Below are positions 36,001 through 47,779 of a stretch of 64,000 bases of DNA, in pieces. This DNA comes from Hippophae tibetana. Taxonomy: Eukaryota > Streptophyta > Magnoliopsida > Rosales > Elaeagnaceae. The translations under genes and the position numbers were made by a program. Position 1 is the stretch's first letter. Each line of letters opens with the position of its first letter. The notes under the pieces were generated by a model. The model saw only the letters and a program-made list of their open reading frames with translations, was not told where the DNA came from and made no database searches. Where the stretch lies: positions 85,606,449 through 85,670,448 of the forward strand of contig CM072810.1 of NCBI GenBank assembly GCA_037013495.1, read 5' to 3'.

Positions 36001-37141
36001 TAAATTCTAAAGACACCAAGAATATTAACTATAAAATCTAAGGTTATGTTAGATATTTTATAAACCTCAAAAACATAACTTAAAATATGTTAAATTCCGT
36101 AAACATTTGAGATATTACAAAAAAAAAAAAAAAAGGAGTTTATAGAAAAGAAAAGAAAAGTAGAGTAATCTGAAAGGGTAAGAAGCGTTTAAAGTTTGAA
36201 ATTGTCAAACTGGCAAAGAGGCACCTACAGCAGGCAAGGTCAATTGTGTTTTCGGAGATTCAGATTATTGCCACGACGAGTAACGAAAACAAAAACAAAC
36301 AAACATGCATGCATGCACGTCTGTCTATTTGGATTGGATTGTCAAAAGCAGAAAAAATAACAAAGATCTTTAGCAATCTCTGTTTCTCTGTATGCTCTGT
36401 ACTTGTAATTTTGCATTTGCAAAACAGAGCACAATATAACTGTTTTCACACTTGAAGCTAGAGAGAGAGAGAGAGAGTTGGTTTAACCACAGACACCACT
36501 CTGTCAAATCCCGAAAACCCTCGATGTTTCGCATTTCTAGGAACCAATTATAACCACTAATCATTCTCTTTCACTACTAAATTATGTCCCCAAATAGAAC
36601 ACTCTTTCCCCTAATTTTCCATTACTGTCCTTCTCACCTATCAATCTCCAGTCTCTGTTTCTACTAAAAAATCGAGTTCGAAGACAATAACAGAGTACAT
36701 ATAATCCTACAACCAAAGAAAGCTTTTTGGGATTTTGGGTTTTTATCATCGCTCGACGTATGTTTTTAAACAAGCCCAATTTTCTACGGGAAATCATGAA
36801 CTTCTCATTTGTTGGTGACAATTGATTTCATTTTCTCATACATTTTGGGGATTAAATTATTTTTGTTCATTTTTCACACCTTGATAAGGCTAGGGCTTTA
36901 ATTTTTCTGCTCACATACTCAATTTCTCATGAATTTGAGGAGTACCCAGATTGAGAAATTGAGACGAAATGGGAGTTATGTAGGAAAACTCAAAACTCAA
37001 CTCGAGTTTTCCACAGAAAATGTGAAGTTACTCATTTACCCTAACCCAAAAAAGAAAAAGAGAAAAATCCCAGAGAGGGAATCCTAGTTCTACATGATCA
37101 TCACCAGCCGTGGTTCAAACATTCGATTCTTAGTTGAGAAA
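36001..37141 (+). other. Upstream region of the kinase pseudogene
   Basis: No coding region recognised. It contains an A run near 36119-36134, a CATGCATGCATGCA repeat near 36306, a GA microsatellite at about 36461-36477, and an AT-rich stretch leading to the kinase start codon at 37142. It probably includes the ancestral promoter and 5' untranslated region of the kinase gene. Confidence 0.5.
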
Positions 37142-40100
37142 ATGGGCTGCATTTGCTCAAGAGGATCGTCTAAAGAATCGGTTAGACAAAACAAAGATGA
37201 TTTTAGCAAAGGTTCAATTAAATTAGTAGGTGAATCCTTCTAAGAGAGAAAGTTTCATATTAGACAGTAGTGGTATGAAGAAAGCAAATGATGAAGAAAA
37301 AATTATCTGTAGAGAAACACATAAGTAGTAATAACCAGAAGTGTGATGTGTCAAGAATGCCTAGTATGAAGCGTGGTCCTAAAGGGGAACAAGCTATCCC
37401 AGGGTGGCCATCTGTTGCAGCTGATGCCATCAAAGGTTGGATTCCTCGACGGGCTGAGTCATTCGTGAAGTTAGACGAAGTTGGTGCTACTTATGCCCTC
37501 TTGCTCATTCCAGCTTGCTTTTATTTGTTGTATGTATTTATTTGCTTTCACTTTTGTTTGCCTATGTTGGATTTTTAAATTTTTTGAGATATGAGTCTGA
37601 CACTCATTGTTTGTTATCTTGGTATGAACATCATCCTCGTTTGTTGTTTTCATTTGATTCTGTGATGTATGTTAAGTCTTATAGGATTGATGCCAATTTT
37701 TATTTTATTTTATTTTATTCCAGAAAGTAAACTCATTAAAAGCAGCAAAAATTACGGACAATACACAAATCATTCCAAACTCCTAATATTAATCAAAACC
37801 CTAAACACATTATCTGAGCTAGGCACAGATTGCCTCCAAACGGATCTAAGTCTTCCCTCCTATGTATGGTAGCCATTTACCATATGCTCGAAAAGAACCA
37901 AAGTACAGGAAAAAAACCTCTGACATAGAAAAACGAAGTGAGGTAGCGAGAAGGGACATGGTCACGAAAATGGGATATAGGCTCAGTGAGAGAGGTGGTG
38001 GGGGAGATGGTGGTCATATGAGGGTGAGGTTGGCAATTCGTATAGAATAAGGGAAAAGGTTGAAGTGTGAAACTCTAATTTCCATGGAGCGATGCCAAAC
38101 TTCATGGTGTATTTCTAGAGAACATGTTTCAAGTACTCATGAGCTATACAAGCACAAAAATACATGTAAATAATTTGTGTTATATGGACCCTTTTAGGAT
38201 ACCGACTTCACAAATTTTTAGACACGTATCAATGTGCGTAAATATCCACCAATCTAGAGATGTTCATATTGTGTCTATTGGAATTAGATACATCATTTTC
38301 CATGAATGTCAATGTAAGATAGCATAGGGCTTTCCAACATCAGATTTTGATTAGATTAAGAAAGGGAAGAAGACACAAAATAGAGCCAAATCCTTATAAG
38401 TAGCCTAAAAGTTGGAGAAAGTCTGAAGAAATACTTACTGATATCAGTGATTTCTTATTATATGTTTGTGTTTGTGATTCACATATTTCAAACCAATATT
38501 CTCCCTTTCTCTTCGTACCAGATCATGTCTCCTTTTTCCTCAAACATTTTAGAAACTAATTTTCCAAGTTGGTTGTGCTACATGCAGATTGGACAAGGAA
38601 CATACAGCAGTGTATATAAGGCTTGTGACCTTGGAACAGGTAAAATTGGTGCATTGAAGAAAGTGAGATTTGTGAACATGGATCCGGAAAGTGTATGTTT
38701 TATGGCTAGAGATATCTAGATTTTACGTAAACTTGACAATCCAAATGTTATGAAGCTAGAAGGTATAGTCACTTCAATAATGTCAGGCAGCTTATACCTT
38801 GTCTTTTAGTACATGGAGCATGATCTTTCTGGGCTTGTAGCTCGTGGATTCAAGTTTTCTGAACCTCAGGTACTTGCTATTGCCATCACTTTTAACTATG
38901 TGAAGTTACCTACATTTCATCATAGTTTGTTTGCTACAATAGGTACTAATACATTTGACGAAATTGTACACTATTTGGTAGCTCCAAACAACTAAATAGA
39001 GTGACAAATCTATGAGAAAGTCAAAAATTAATGTACTAGAAAATGCCACAAAGTTGGATACTATATAAATTGCCGAAGTTCTCTTATTTTTGTTTTTAAT
39101 TTATGTAATGGAATTGCAGATAAAATGCTACACGCAAAAATTACTTCGTGGACTTGAACATTGTCATTGTGTGGTGTTTAGCATCGTGACATCAAGTGTT
39201 CATATCTTCTAATTGATGGTAATGGAGTTCTGAAGATTGGTGACTAGTCGTGTAGTAACTTTGTTGTATAGAGCACGTGAGCTTTTGCTCAATGCTACCA
39301 AGCATGGTCCTGCTATAGATCTATGGAGTGCTGGTTGTATACTTGCAGAAGTGTTAGCTGGGAAGCCGATTATGCCTGGAGGAACGGAGGTGCCCCCATT
39401 TTTTAAATGTATATTGTCTAACAAAGATCTAATTTTCGAGAAAACATTATAATGGTTATTGTATGCTCCTTTGATTTTCTAGTAGTAATCGTAATCATAC
39501 TTGGATAAGAGAAATGAGCACAATATTAGAAGTAAAGATTTTATGCATTAGTTCTACCTGAAATGTTAGAAAATGTGATTAATTTCAACGTAATCAAACT
39601 GAAAGAAACAGTTAATAGTTATTTCTGCTTAAGGAGAAATAAGCACAATATTAGGAGAGGCATACAGCACGTTTATTTAATGTCTACAACACTTTGTAGG
39701 ACGAGCATAAGTAACTATAACTGTTGCTTTCAGTTTGATTTAATCACATTTTGTAACATTTCAGGTAGAACAAATGCATAAAATCTTTAAGCTTTGCGGT
39801 TCTCCGTTGGAAAACTATTAGTGTAGAACAAAGTTACCACATTCAACTAGCTTTAAACCCCAGCAGCCTTATAAACGTTGTCTTTCTGAGACATACAAAG
39901 ATTTCCCTCCTCCTGCTTTGTTTCTTCTTGATAAACTCCTTGTTATAGAACCAGATAACAGGGGATCAACTTCATCAGCACTTTTAAGTAGAGTGAGTGT
40001 TTCCACATATCATTGGAAGTAAAGGGTTATATTATGTTATTTTTTATTGTTTCATTTGTAATTTGATTTATTTCTATTTTTTTTTTCTCTCTCTTTCAAT

Positions 40101-40435
40101 TCTTCACTAAAGAGCCCCTTCCTTGTGATCCATCAAGCTTACCAAAATATCTGCCAAGCAAGGAGTTTGATGCCAAAGTTCGGGATGTGGAAGCAAAAAG
40201 GTATTGCTACCAAGGATTTTGTTTGTTTGAATATATATGATTTCGATATATGGTAGAAGAATCCATAAAAATTTAAGGGACCTAAAAAGAGCAGAATACA
40301 CTACTCTGGACCACTGATGCCTCCAGGGGGGAACATAGAAAAAATGCTTAAAGAGCATGAGAGACAAATTCAACATGCTGTACGTAAAGCTCATCTCAAC
40401 AAGAGCGAAAAACTGAAATGTTATGAAAAATAGAA
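37142..40435 (+). pseudogene. CDK-like Ser/Thr protein kinase, decayed duplicate
   Basis: Homologue of plant CDK-like kinases with a myristoylated N-terminus (MGCICSRGSSKESV, from 37142). Segments: exon 1 to about 37479 (GWPSVAADAIKGWIPRRAESFVKLDE), exon 2 38588-38869 (IGQGTYSSVYKA, ALKKVRFVNMDPESV, YMEHDLSGLVA), exon 3 39120-39389 ([55 protein letters not shown]), exon 4 from 39765 (VEQMHKIFKLCGSP, KDFPPPALFLLDKLL), exon 5 about 40105-40200 (DPSSLPKYLPSKEFDAKVRD), exon 6 about 40250-40435 (GPLMPPGGNIEKMLKEHERQIQ). GT/AG introns remain, so it is not a retrocopy. Decay: stops after the N-terminal segment, at 38717-38719 and at 38807-38809; a frame loss before HRDIK; the DFG activation segment is missing between KIGD and SRVVT; LWYRAPE is now LLYRARE; and the last acceptor lacks AG. 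It is not functional as a kinase. Confidence 0.9.
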
Positions 40436-41414
40436 CAGGAAATTATATTTGACCCCTTATCATGTTGAAATTCTACAGCCTTGTATAGAAGCAATGTTTT
40501 TTACTACAAGGCTCTTCTGCTCACCACCAGCAAAAGAAAACTAGGGGACGACCAGGAAACAAATGAGAGAATTACTTGTTGGAAGCAAAAAATAGTGTGC
40601 TTAAATTGGATTTTCTTTTTGCCATAAAATGAAAATAAAACTGTGTTTAAATGTCTAAGTTGCGAGCATTTCTTTGGTGACTGAACAGTATGGTTTTGGA
40701 GTTTGCTTTGTACTACTAAAAGACAGTACAAAACACACAAATATATTTCCAATGAAATTCTCAGGAAAGATCTGCCTTTTCTATATATTTCCTTTTGGCA
40801 TTATCACTTGCCAGTAGGCCACTGAAGAACACAAACACTACTCAATAACTTCTCCAGAAATTATATGGAGACTTGTATCCATATACAGTATACCTGACAC
40901 GTTATTTAAATGGTTCGAAACTACAACTTGAAAATCCATTTTTATTCTCTTAATTCATTTCATCTACTGCATCTTAATTATTTTTATTTGTTTGTTGCTA
41001 AAGTTCTTCATCTACTGTCTGATCAAACAAGGAAGATGCTTGTTTTTCTGGAATGGAATTTACAAGAACATGCACCATAACAATATCTGCATCCACCTCT
41101 TTACTAAGAGAAGCTTGACGTACAAAGACCACAAATAGTCAGTTGGAAAAGTCTTTTAGTCCTGACTGTGGCTAGTCACGTAAACCATGCTGGAAAAGCA
41201 CTCGGGTTTTATAGCAGCATTCATATTTGCTAAAGGAAAGGAGGAAAAAAACTCGGAATGGAAGGGGATATAATAAACAGGACAAATAAATTTTTTGCCT
41301 AAGCTTTATGTACATTTGGTTTCTCATGCTTCTTGATTACACTCCTTGCTCGACTCATTTCACTATATGATTAGTTTTTCATCATAAGCACTTGTAATAA
41401 AGTTCGTAATTCAA
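40436..41414. other. Intergenic region between two converging host loci
   Basis: No gene recognised. It should hold the 3' untranslated regions of the kinase pseudogene (left) and of the minus-strand YqgE-type gene (right). Short open frames at 40107-40752 are antisense to kinase remnants or random. Confidence 0.55.
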
Positions 41415-43545
41415 CTATATGTCTTGCTTAGGTTTCCGACTCAGTTCAGAGTACTGACCTCCCATTAGCTGCAAAATTTGTTCCCACAAGTTCTCCGAAG
41501 AATCAGCAGAAGCTCCATAGATCAAATTTGAGCTGCAAGCAGCCACATGCCAGTAATCTGATTCAATCTCCTCTCTCAACTGATCCATCTGCCAACCAGC
41601 ATAACCAACAAAAAATCTAAAATCCTGAGGCTTGAGAACTCCCTTCTTTACAAGCAAAGCAGCATCATCCAGACTATTTCGAGCACCATAAGAGAGACCA
41701 GGAATCACCTCTTCAAAGCGAGGAAGCTTTGATCTTCCCCCAGTTTTTAGTAAAAACATGCTTGCTTCAAGAGGTCCACCAAAATGTAGAGAACATTCGC
41801 AAAATGTGGTTGAAAGATCAATATTAGTAGGTTTCATATGCTTCATCTTCTTGTGAAGTGGCCGATTAATGACAACTCCAAATGGACCTTCCTGTGGATT
41901 TCTGCTTCCAGATCTTAGGAGGAGAACAACAGTTCTTTCAAAGGTACGAACACCATCAAGCTTTTCTGTTGCAACAAGTACACAACCAGTCTCAGGAACA
42001 GAAATAGGATGTGCCCACTTCAAGCCAAGAGGTTTTGATTCATGGGTTGTACCACTCTCATTTTGAGCTTCTGATTCAGCATTTTCATCCTGTTCAAAGT
42101 TCCCAGAGCAAATTAGTTAGCTAATAAAGAATAAGTGATATCATATTATCATTTTTCATAATTTGTTATTTTTTTTCATCATATGAACAGGTGAACTTTA
42201 GAAAAAACTAGGGTTCCTGGATTTTTTTTTTTATCAACCATACTTGATATGTGACTTCATGTAGAGAAGAGAGTCCCAACGAACCATAAACCATAAAGTG
42301 AACCACTGTTTGTAGATTCCAATAAAATCACTGGAGGCTAACAAGTTTGAACATTTGTAGAGCTACTCTGGCATAAGAAGCGCTTAATTGGCTGGACCAT
42401 GGCTTTTCAATATTTAGTAGCAAGTTTTAGGCTTCATTATGAAATATTTAGTTTTCTTAAAGTGGTGTGAATTTAGAAACAAAACAAAGTACCTGCTCTC
42501 CACGATATAGAATTGCTCTGACCTCTCTCCAGTCTGAGCTTATAGGAAGAGAATTCTGAGAAGTATCATTGGATCTGTCAGAAGAATTCCCTTTTGCACC
42601 ATCTCCTCCTGGAGTAGGTCGATCACCATTTCCTATATGTAAAAATAGTCAAAGACATTGACAATTTTATGAAAAACACTTACAATTCATTTAAGCTTTA
42701 AAATATAACACATCTTCAATATCTTGTCTTGGAACAATTCCCATGTTAATACGTTTCTCCTCTTCTAAAAGAGGTATTATTGTTATCTCCTTGTATTATT
42801 TAATACTCCATTATTTCACTATTTTTATTTTTATTTTTATTTACATTTATATTTTCTTATACTGGGGGAGTTTGACTTGAAACAATATGCTAATAGAAAT
42901 TTTACTGAGTTTAACGCTGGCAAAACAAGTAGACATCATATTCATGTGTAGCTTTAGTAGCCTTTCATTGCACCAAATAAATCAAATCCATCAAAACATC
43001 GTATCTGTTCAAAGAAGACAAAGCATCAGATCTTGAGAATTTCAAAATTAGTTGTTTTTCCACTTAGGAAAAAAATTAAATAAAACGAGACCAAAGTTAC
43101 CGACTCGCACAACCTATTTTTCCATTTCTATTTAATTAGTAATTTTATTTAATCTCAGTTTTCTCACTTTCCAAGCAACCCATTAAAGCATAGTCAAACA
43201 ACTCAATTTACATGGGAACCTCAATTAAAATTCCGATTCAGCCATAAGATTAAAACACATCCAGGTTAGCAAAAGCCAACTCAAAAAGCATATAACAGAA
43301 GAATCCTAGGAATTACCGTGATTTTTCTCCCCCATAGCTTTGACAACCAAAGAAGAAAACCCAGAAGATGAAAGTTTTCTCTTTAACAGTCTGATCTCAA
43401 ATACCCTTCCATCTTCAAGACCAAGCAAGGAAGTCTTCAACTTTCCGGGATAACAGCAAATGAGTTTCTCGGAAAACGATTGTCCAAGCAATAAAGGGCT
43501 TATAAAAGTGTTCTTGACACGAACAGACCATAGATCCATGGCCAT
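41415..43545 (-). CDS. YqgE/AlgH-type (DUF179, UPF0301) protein, predicted plastid-targeted
   Basis: Intact three-exon gene on the minus strand: exon 1 43545-43317, exon 2 42632-42493, exon 3 42089-41415. Introns have GT/AG borders and phases agree, giving 347 residues. The start ATG at 43545 opens a Ser/Leu/Lys-rich, acid-poor leader (MAMDLWSVRVKNTFISPLLL) consistent with a chloroplast transit peptide. Exon 2 encodes a polar linker (NGDRPTPGGDGAKGNSSDRS) ending SDWREVRAILYRGEQ. Exon 3 carries the domain: GCVLVATEKLDGVRTFERTV, GPFGVVINRPL, LHFGGPLE, FRFFVGYAGWQMDQLREEI and WHVAACSSNLIYG. These match the bacterial YqgE family and plant DUF179 proteins; the biochemical role of the family is unsettled. 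No breaks were seen, and it is the only apparently functional host gene here. Confidence 0.93.
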
Positions 43546-44540
43546 TTCTGAGTGTGTTTTCCAGGAAAAGTTTTCCCTCCTCTGTACGACGTAGGAAACG
43601 ATGAGAAAGATAGAGAGAGAAACAAATGAAGGGTGAGAAAATCAGTGAATGGATATGTTAAAAAAGAAACAACGAACGTCAGAACTAGAATCCAATAGAG
43701 AGAGAACAGTCAGAGATTATAAAAGTGATCCCTTTTTTTTTTCTATCGATGCTGCAAAAGGAAGATAAAATGCTTCTGAAGTTGTTCTAATTTAACCGAG
43801 ATTCTTGTGTGGGAGACAGTACGGTTATTTGACGACTTTTTGGTGACTGATTATTGATAACTGATGATGAGCGAAGGGGATTAGGATTTTGATAAAGGGT
43901 TATATTGGTTATTGAATTTTTTTAAACTATTATTTAAAGTTTAAATTTTTAAAACATTACAAATAATTATTAAATTTTAAAATTATAAAATTTTATATAC
44001 AAATCTTAAATTTTGATTCATAAATATGTATTTTAATAAATAAATTAAAATTTATGTGCAATACTTTTAAGGTTGAGACTAAGTAATAGAATTTAAAAAA
44101 TTAGGAACTTATATCTTAAATTTTAAAAATTTAATAATCAAATCTTACTTTTTGAAAAATTTAAGAATATGTGTGTAAATTAGTTAATGTTTTAGGGGTT
44201 AATGATACACTCTAGCCTCTTAAAAAAATATAAGACTGTAATAGATATGAAATATAATTAGTATAAGTGTATTAACTAAACTATATTGAATTGTATAATA
44301 ATTATTTTGTATAGGATAAAATTAATAATTTTAATAAAATAATATTTAATTTTATTTATGTAGTTTTCTAATGTATCAAAATAATTTTATTATAAAAATA
44401 TATTTAAATTAATATTTTATTTTTTTACATTTTAAAAATTAAAAAAAAACTATTTTCAATTGAGATGGAAGAAAAAGTCAAGATTTTTTACGGTTAAAAA
44501 TTCACTCAAATTATAATTAGTATTAATTTTTTATATAATT
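43546..44540. other. 5' flank of the YqgE-type gene and AT-rich spacer
   Basis: Bases 43546-43870 should hold the 5' untranslated region and promoter, with GAGAGA-rich stretches on the plus strand near 43610 and 43697. Beyond 43900 the sequence is AT-rich with repeated AAATTTTAAA-like words and no coding sense. Confidence 0.5.
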
Positions 44541-44544
44541 GTAC

Positions 44545-44995
44545 AACTTTTATTAGAAAGAAGGATAGTAGAATTAATTAGGATAAAAATATACAAAATT
44601 TTATTAATTAACATTATAAGTCTATTAATATAAAAAAGTATACTAAAAGTCCAAAACTTAAAAAAGAATATAAAAAATAGAGCATCTAAACACAGATGTA
44701 CATATTTTTTAAGTTATTATATGTTCTTAAATTAATTGATGTATATGTAAACCTATTCAATTTTATATTTTTTGAGTTACAATTGATTTAAAAAATATAT
44801 AACAACTCAAAAAAAAATATGTACATGTATTCACGTGCTCTATTTCTAACTCTTTTTTTTTTAATTTTGAGATTATGAAATATTTTCTAATAATTAATGA
44901 ATTTGTAGTGTCCTATGAAAAAGTTAAGAATTTTTGTATATTTTTATCATAATTAATGTACTTTTGCTACTATTTATCCTTTTTAGCATGTATAA
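44545..44995. mobile_element. MITE-like element with long inverted arms
   Basis: The left arm (about 44551-44738) and right arm (about 44780-44990) are imperfect inverted copies. Reverse-complementing the left arm gives AATATGTACATCTG, GATGCTCTATTTTT and TGTATATTTTTATCC. The right arm gives AATATGTACATGTA, GTGCTCTATTTCTA and TGTATATTTTTATCA in the same order. The loop is about 41 bp. No coding capacity. Target duplications could not be fixed by eye. It could form a long hairpin RNA if transcribed. Confidence 0.72.
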
Positions 44996-45525
44996 TATAA
45001 TTTTATTTTATAACTAAATAAATAACTTTATAAAAATTATAAAGTTATTATCTTTATCATTATATACCTCCTAAACTAACACTCTTTAATGATTAATACA
45101 TTACGTTTCAAAAATAGTATTTGTGTTAAAAATGATTTAATGTTAACATTATCGATAAAACTATACTTTTTATACACTCTTATTTTCACTTTTAATATTT
45201 AGGTCCCTTAACAAAAAATTTGTAAATTTTATTCGCTAGGGTTTCATATTCGATACACTTAGTCTAAATTTAAAAATTATACTAAATTACATTGTAGTAT
45301 TTAAAATTAACTTATAACAAAACTTATTTTTTGTATTATTTAGTTCCTTAACTTTTAAAGTTTAACATAATTAATTCATTATCATTAAATTTGAACTAAA
45401 ATTATTAAATATGAAAAGTTAGTGAACCAAAATTTATAAAAAATTTGTTAAGGGTTTAAAATTTAAAAAATGATAAAGTTTAAGGGCAAACAATGTAGTT
45501 AATGGAGATTTAGGTGCAAATTGAT
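44996..45525. other. AT-rich intergenic sequence
   Basis: No coding sense and no repeat structure that I can support. It ends near the probable start of the LTR of element A. Confidence 0.5.
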
Positions 45526-47634
45526 GTTTACAAATATCTCAAGATTCTCAAGATCCTACAAATAATCTCAAAATCTTACGCAAGGGATATATTTGAAATG
45601 TTAAATTGAATGCAAGAAATAAATTAGAAAGGAATTTTTTTGTTTTAGTTAATTATGAGTTTTTTTATGTTTAATAATTTTTATTTTAGTTAATTGTGAG
45701 CTTTTTATTTTAGGTCTTAGTCTTTTATTTAATTATGTGGCTTTTATGTTTAGCGATTTTTATTTTAGTAAATTATGGGTTTTTTATTTTAAGTTTTTTA
45801 GTCTTTTATTTTTAAGATTGGATTAGGTCCAATCTATAACTAAATAGGCCCATGATAACTCTGTGTTTAAGAGTTACTTTGTCCAATTAATTAATTATAA
45901 TTAATACGTTCTTAAGGTTTTTAGTTAATTTTAAGTTTCTAAATTATTATTTTTTTGTTAGTTTTGTAAGAAATTATATTTTTAGAGAAAATGAAACAAT
46001 TTGAATTAAAAAAGGACTTAAATGCAAATAAAAAAAGTTGAAAATTTAATTTAAATTAAAAAGAGGACTTAAATGTAATTAAACAAAAAATTATTTTGGC
46101 ACAGAGTGAAGTTCCACGCGTGGAATGAGTCATGCGTGTCTCGAGCCGTTGGATCAAATATTTAATAGTGCAGATCAGGAGAGTGACATTCAAACACTAT
46201 ATGGGTCAGTGGACAAGGATTCAATTGCTTTGCACAGTTCAACACGCAGAGTAGGGTCCACTTGTCTGGGCAGTTCGGTGCATAAAATGAGGTCCATATG
46301 TCTACATAGTTTGGCGCACAGAGTAGGGTCCACCTATTTGCACAGTCTGGCACGTAGATTTTCCCTACAACATGTCCTCGTGTCACCTACCGTTAGATCA
46401 AAAATTCAACAGTTCAGATCGTATGTGCTCTCCACTCTCCACGCGAGAGAGTCACGAGTGAAGTCTAGTTGTTCTACATACCCAACGCACGGTCCATCAA
46501 AGATGTGTGCGCCTTCGCATCTTGCCTAGCCCTCATATGCCATGTGTCCTATTTTCCTTCCAACAAATCAGAGATCGACATGTGTCATGCGTATTGTAAA
46601 AAAAGTTTTAGAAAATTACTTCTTTGCCAGCTTCTTTGGAATGATTTTTTACCCCTTTTTGGCACGTGTGTTTGAAAAAAAATTTGAGTGTATTTTTGGA
46701 GAGAGGAAAGGATATATTTTTGTGGTTGTTCTATTGCTAAAGATAGAGAGAACACGTAGAAACCATTTTTTTAGAGTTTTTGTTGTTATTTTGTGGTTGA
46801 AAAAATACAAAGAAAACAAGGCAGAGAGGAAAGGAGGCAAGAAGGAACTCTATTTTTTCATTGAGGAATCATCAAAGAGTTTCTTCTATTAACTTTTTCT
46901 TTTAATTTAATTTCTTTGAAATGTCTAAATATTTTTGGATTGTAATTTCAATATTTTTTATGAACTAAATTATTTGTTCTAGAGTTGCAAGGTAACTTAC
47001 ATTATGACACTTGAATTAATTACTTTTGAATGATTTATGGGATGTTGCTCTTAATTTTTTTATTTTATTTGTGCTTAATGACTTTGATTGTTGGAAGATT
47101 AATCAATTGATTTGTAAACCCTAATGAACTTGAAAAATGATTTTTTGTGTTTTGCTCTTAGATATATTTATATATATGGGATAGAAATATATCTTTATTG
47201 TATGTGTAGCTATTAAGAACTTTGTACTTAATGAATCTTTGGTAAATTTAATTCTCATAGGAATATAGTGAATTAATTTAGTGAGATGTGTTTATTTGTT
47301 ATCGGAAGAGACATGTGGATAAATTAAAAGTTCTTGGTTGACAAATTAAATGCAAGCACATAAATCAAGAGAAAATAATATGATTCAAGTGGATTAATTT
47401 GGTGAAATTGCAATTCTAGAGTTTTCTTCAAGTGTTAATTTAATATATTGTTATTTAAAATTAGTTTAGTTAAACTCTATCCAAATATCGATTGTTTGGA
47501 TAAAATTAGGTTGAAACAATTTTATTACTTTGCAAAGATTAGTAACAAATATATTTGGGAATATTATCGTATTTATCACTTATTACTTGTGACCATGTAT
47601 ACTTACACGTTGATTTTATTTTAAATTACCAACA
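45526..47634 (+). repeat. LTR of element A
   Basis: The right end ACCAACA at 47634 lies six bases before the primer site. The last about 480 bp match, in reverse orientation, the sequence at 63505-64000, which confirms it as a repeat end. The left end TGTTTACAAATATC at 45526 is chosen because it mirrors the AACA terminus; it could be some tens of bases off. It contains a minisatellite (46235-46360). The open frame at 46125-46529 is LTR sequence, not a gene. Confidence 0.65.
46235..46360 (+). repeat. 36 bp minisatellite inside the LTR of element A
   Basis: Units start at 46235 (CAGTTCAACACGC), 46271 (CAGTTCGGTGCAT), 46307 (TAGTTTGGCGCAC) and 46343 (CAGTCTGGCACGT), exactly 36 bp apart. The shared interior word is AGGGTCCAC. 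About 3.5 units. In one frame this gives a 12-residue repeat, which is incidental. Confidence 0.85.
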
Positions 47635-47640
47635 ACTTTT

Positions 47641-47658
47641 TGGCACAATTGATAGGGA
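47641..47658 (+). other. Primer binding site of element A
   Basis: TGGCACAATTGATAGGGA matches 12 of 18 bases of the tRNA-Asp-type site TGGCGCCGTTGCCGGGGA known in Athila relatives, at the right distance from the LTR end. Confidence 0.65.
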
Positions 47659-47779
47659 TTTGATTTACTATTTTTGTTCATATTAATACCAATCAATCTA
47701 ATTTTACTTCAAACCTTTCATTTATTTTTTTATTATTATTTTTACTTTATTAGATTTATTTTCCTAATTTTCAAGTGAA

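Noticed and set aside
36119-36140. A-run as the tail of a SINE or retrocopy
   Set aside because: No RNA polymerase III boxes or flanking duplication seen upstream. A simple A-run is enough.
36246-36821. Short frames on both strands upstream of the kinase
   Set aside because: Not homologous to anything recognisable; they overlap microsatellites and the likely untranslated region.
37480-38587. Open frames in the first kinase intron (for example 37862-38050)
   Set aside because: Bounded by good GT and AG borders, with no recognisable domain. They read as intron sequence.
46125-46529. 134-residue open frame with a 12-residue peptide repeat
   Set aside because: The repeat is the translation of a 36 bp minisatellite inside the LTR of element A. 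No homology or conserved start.
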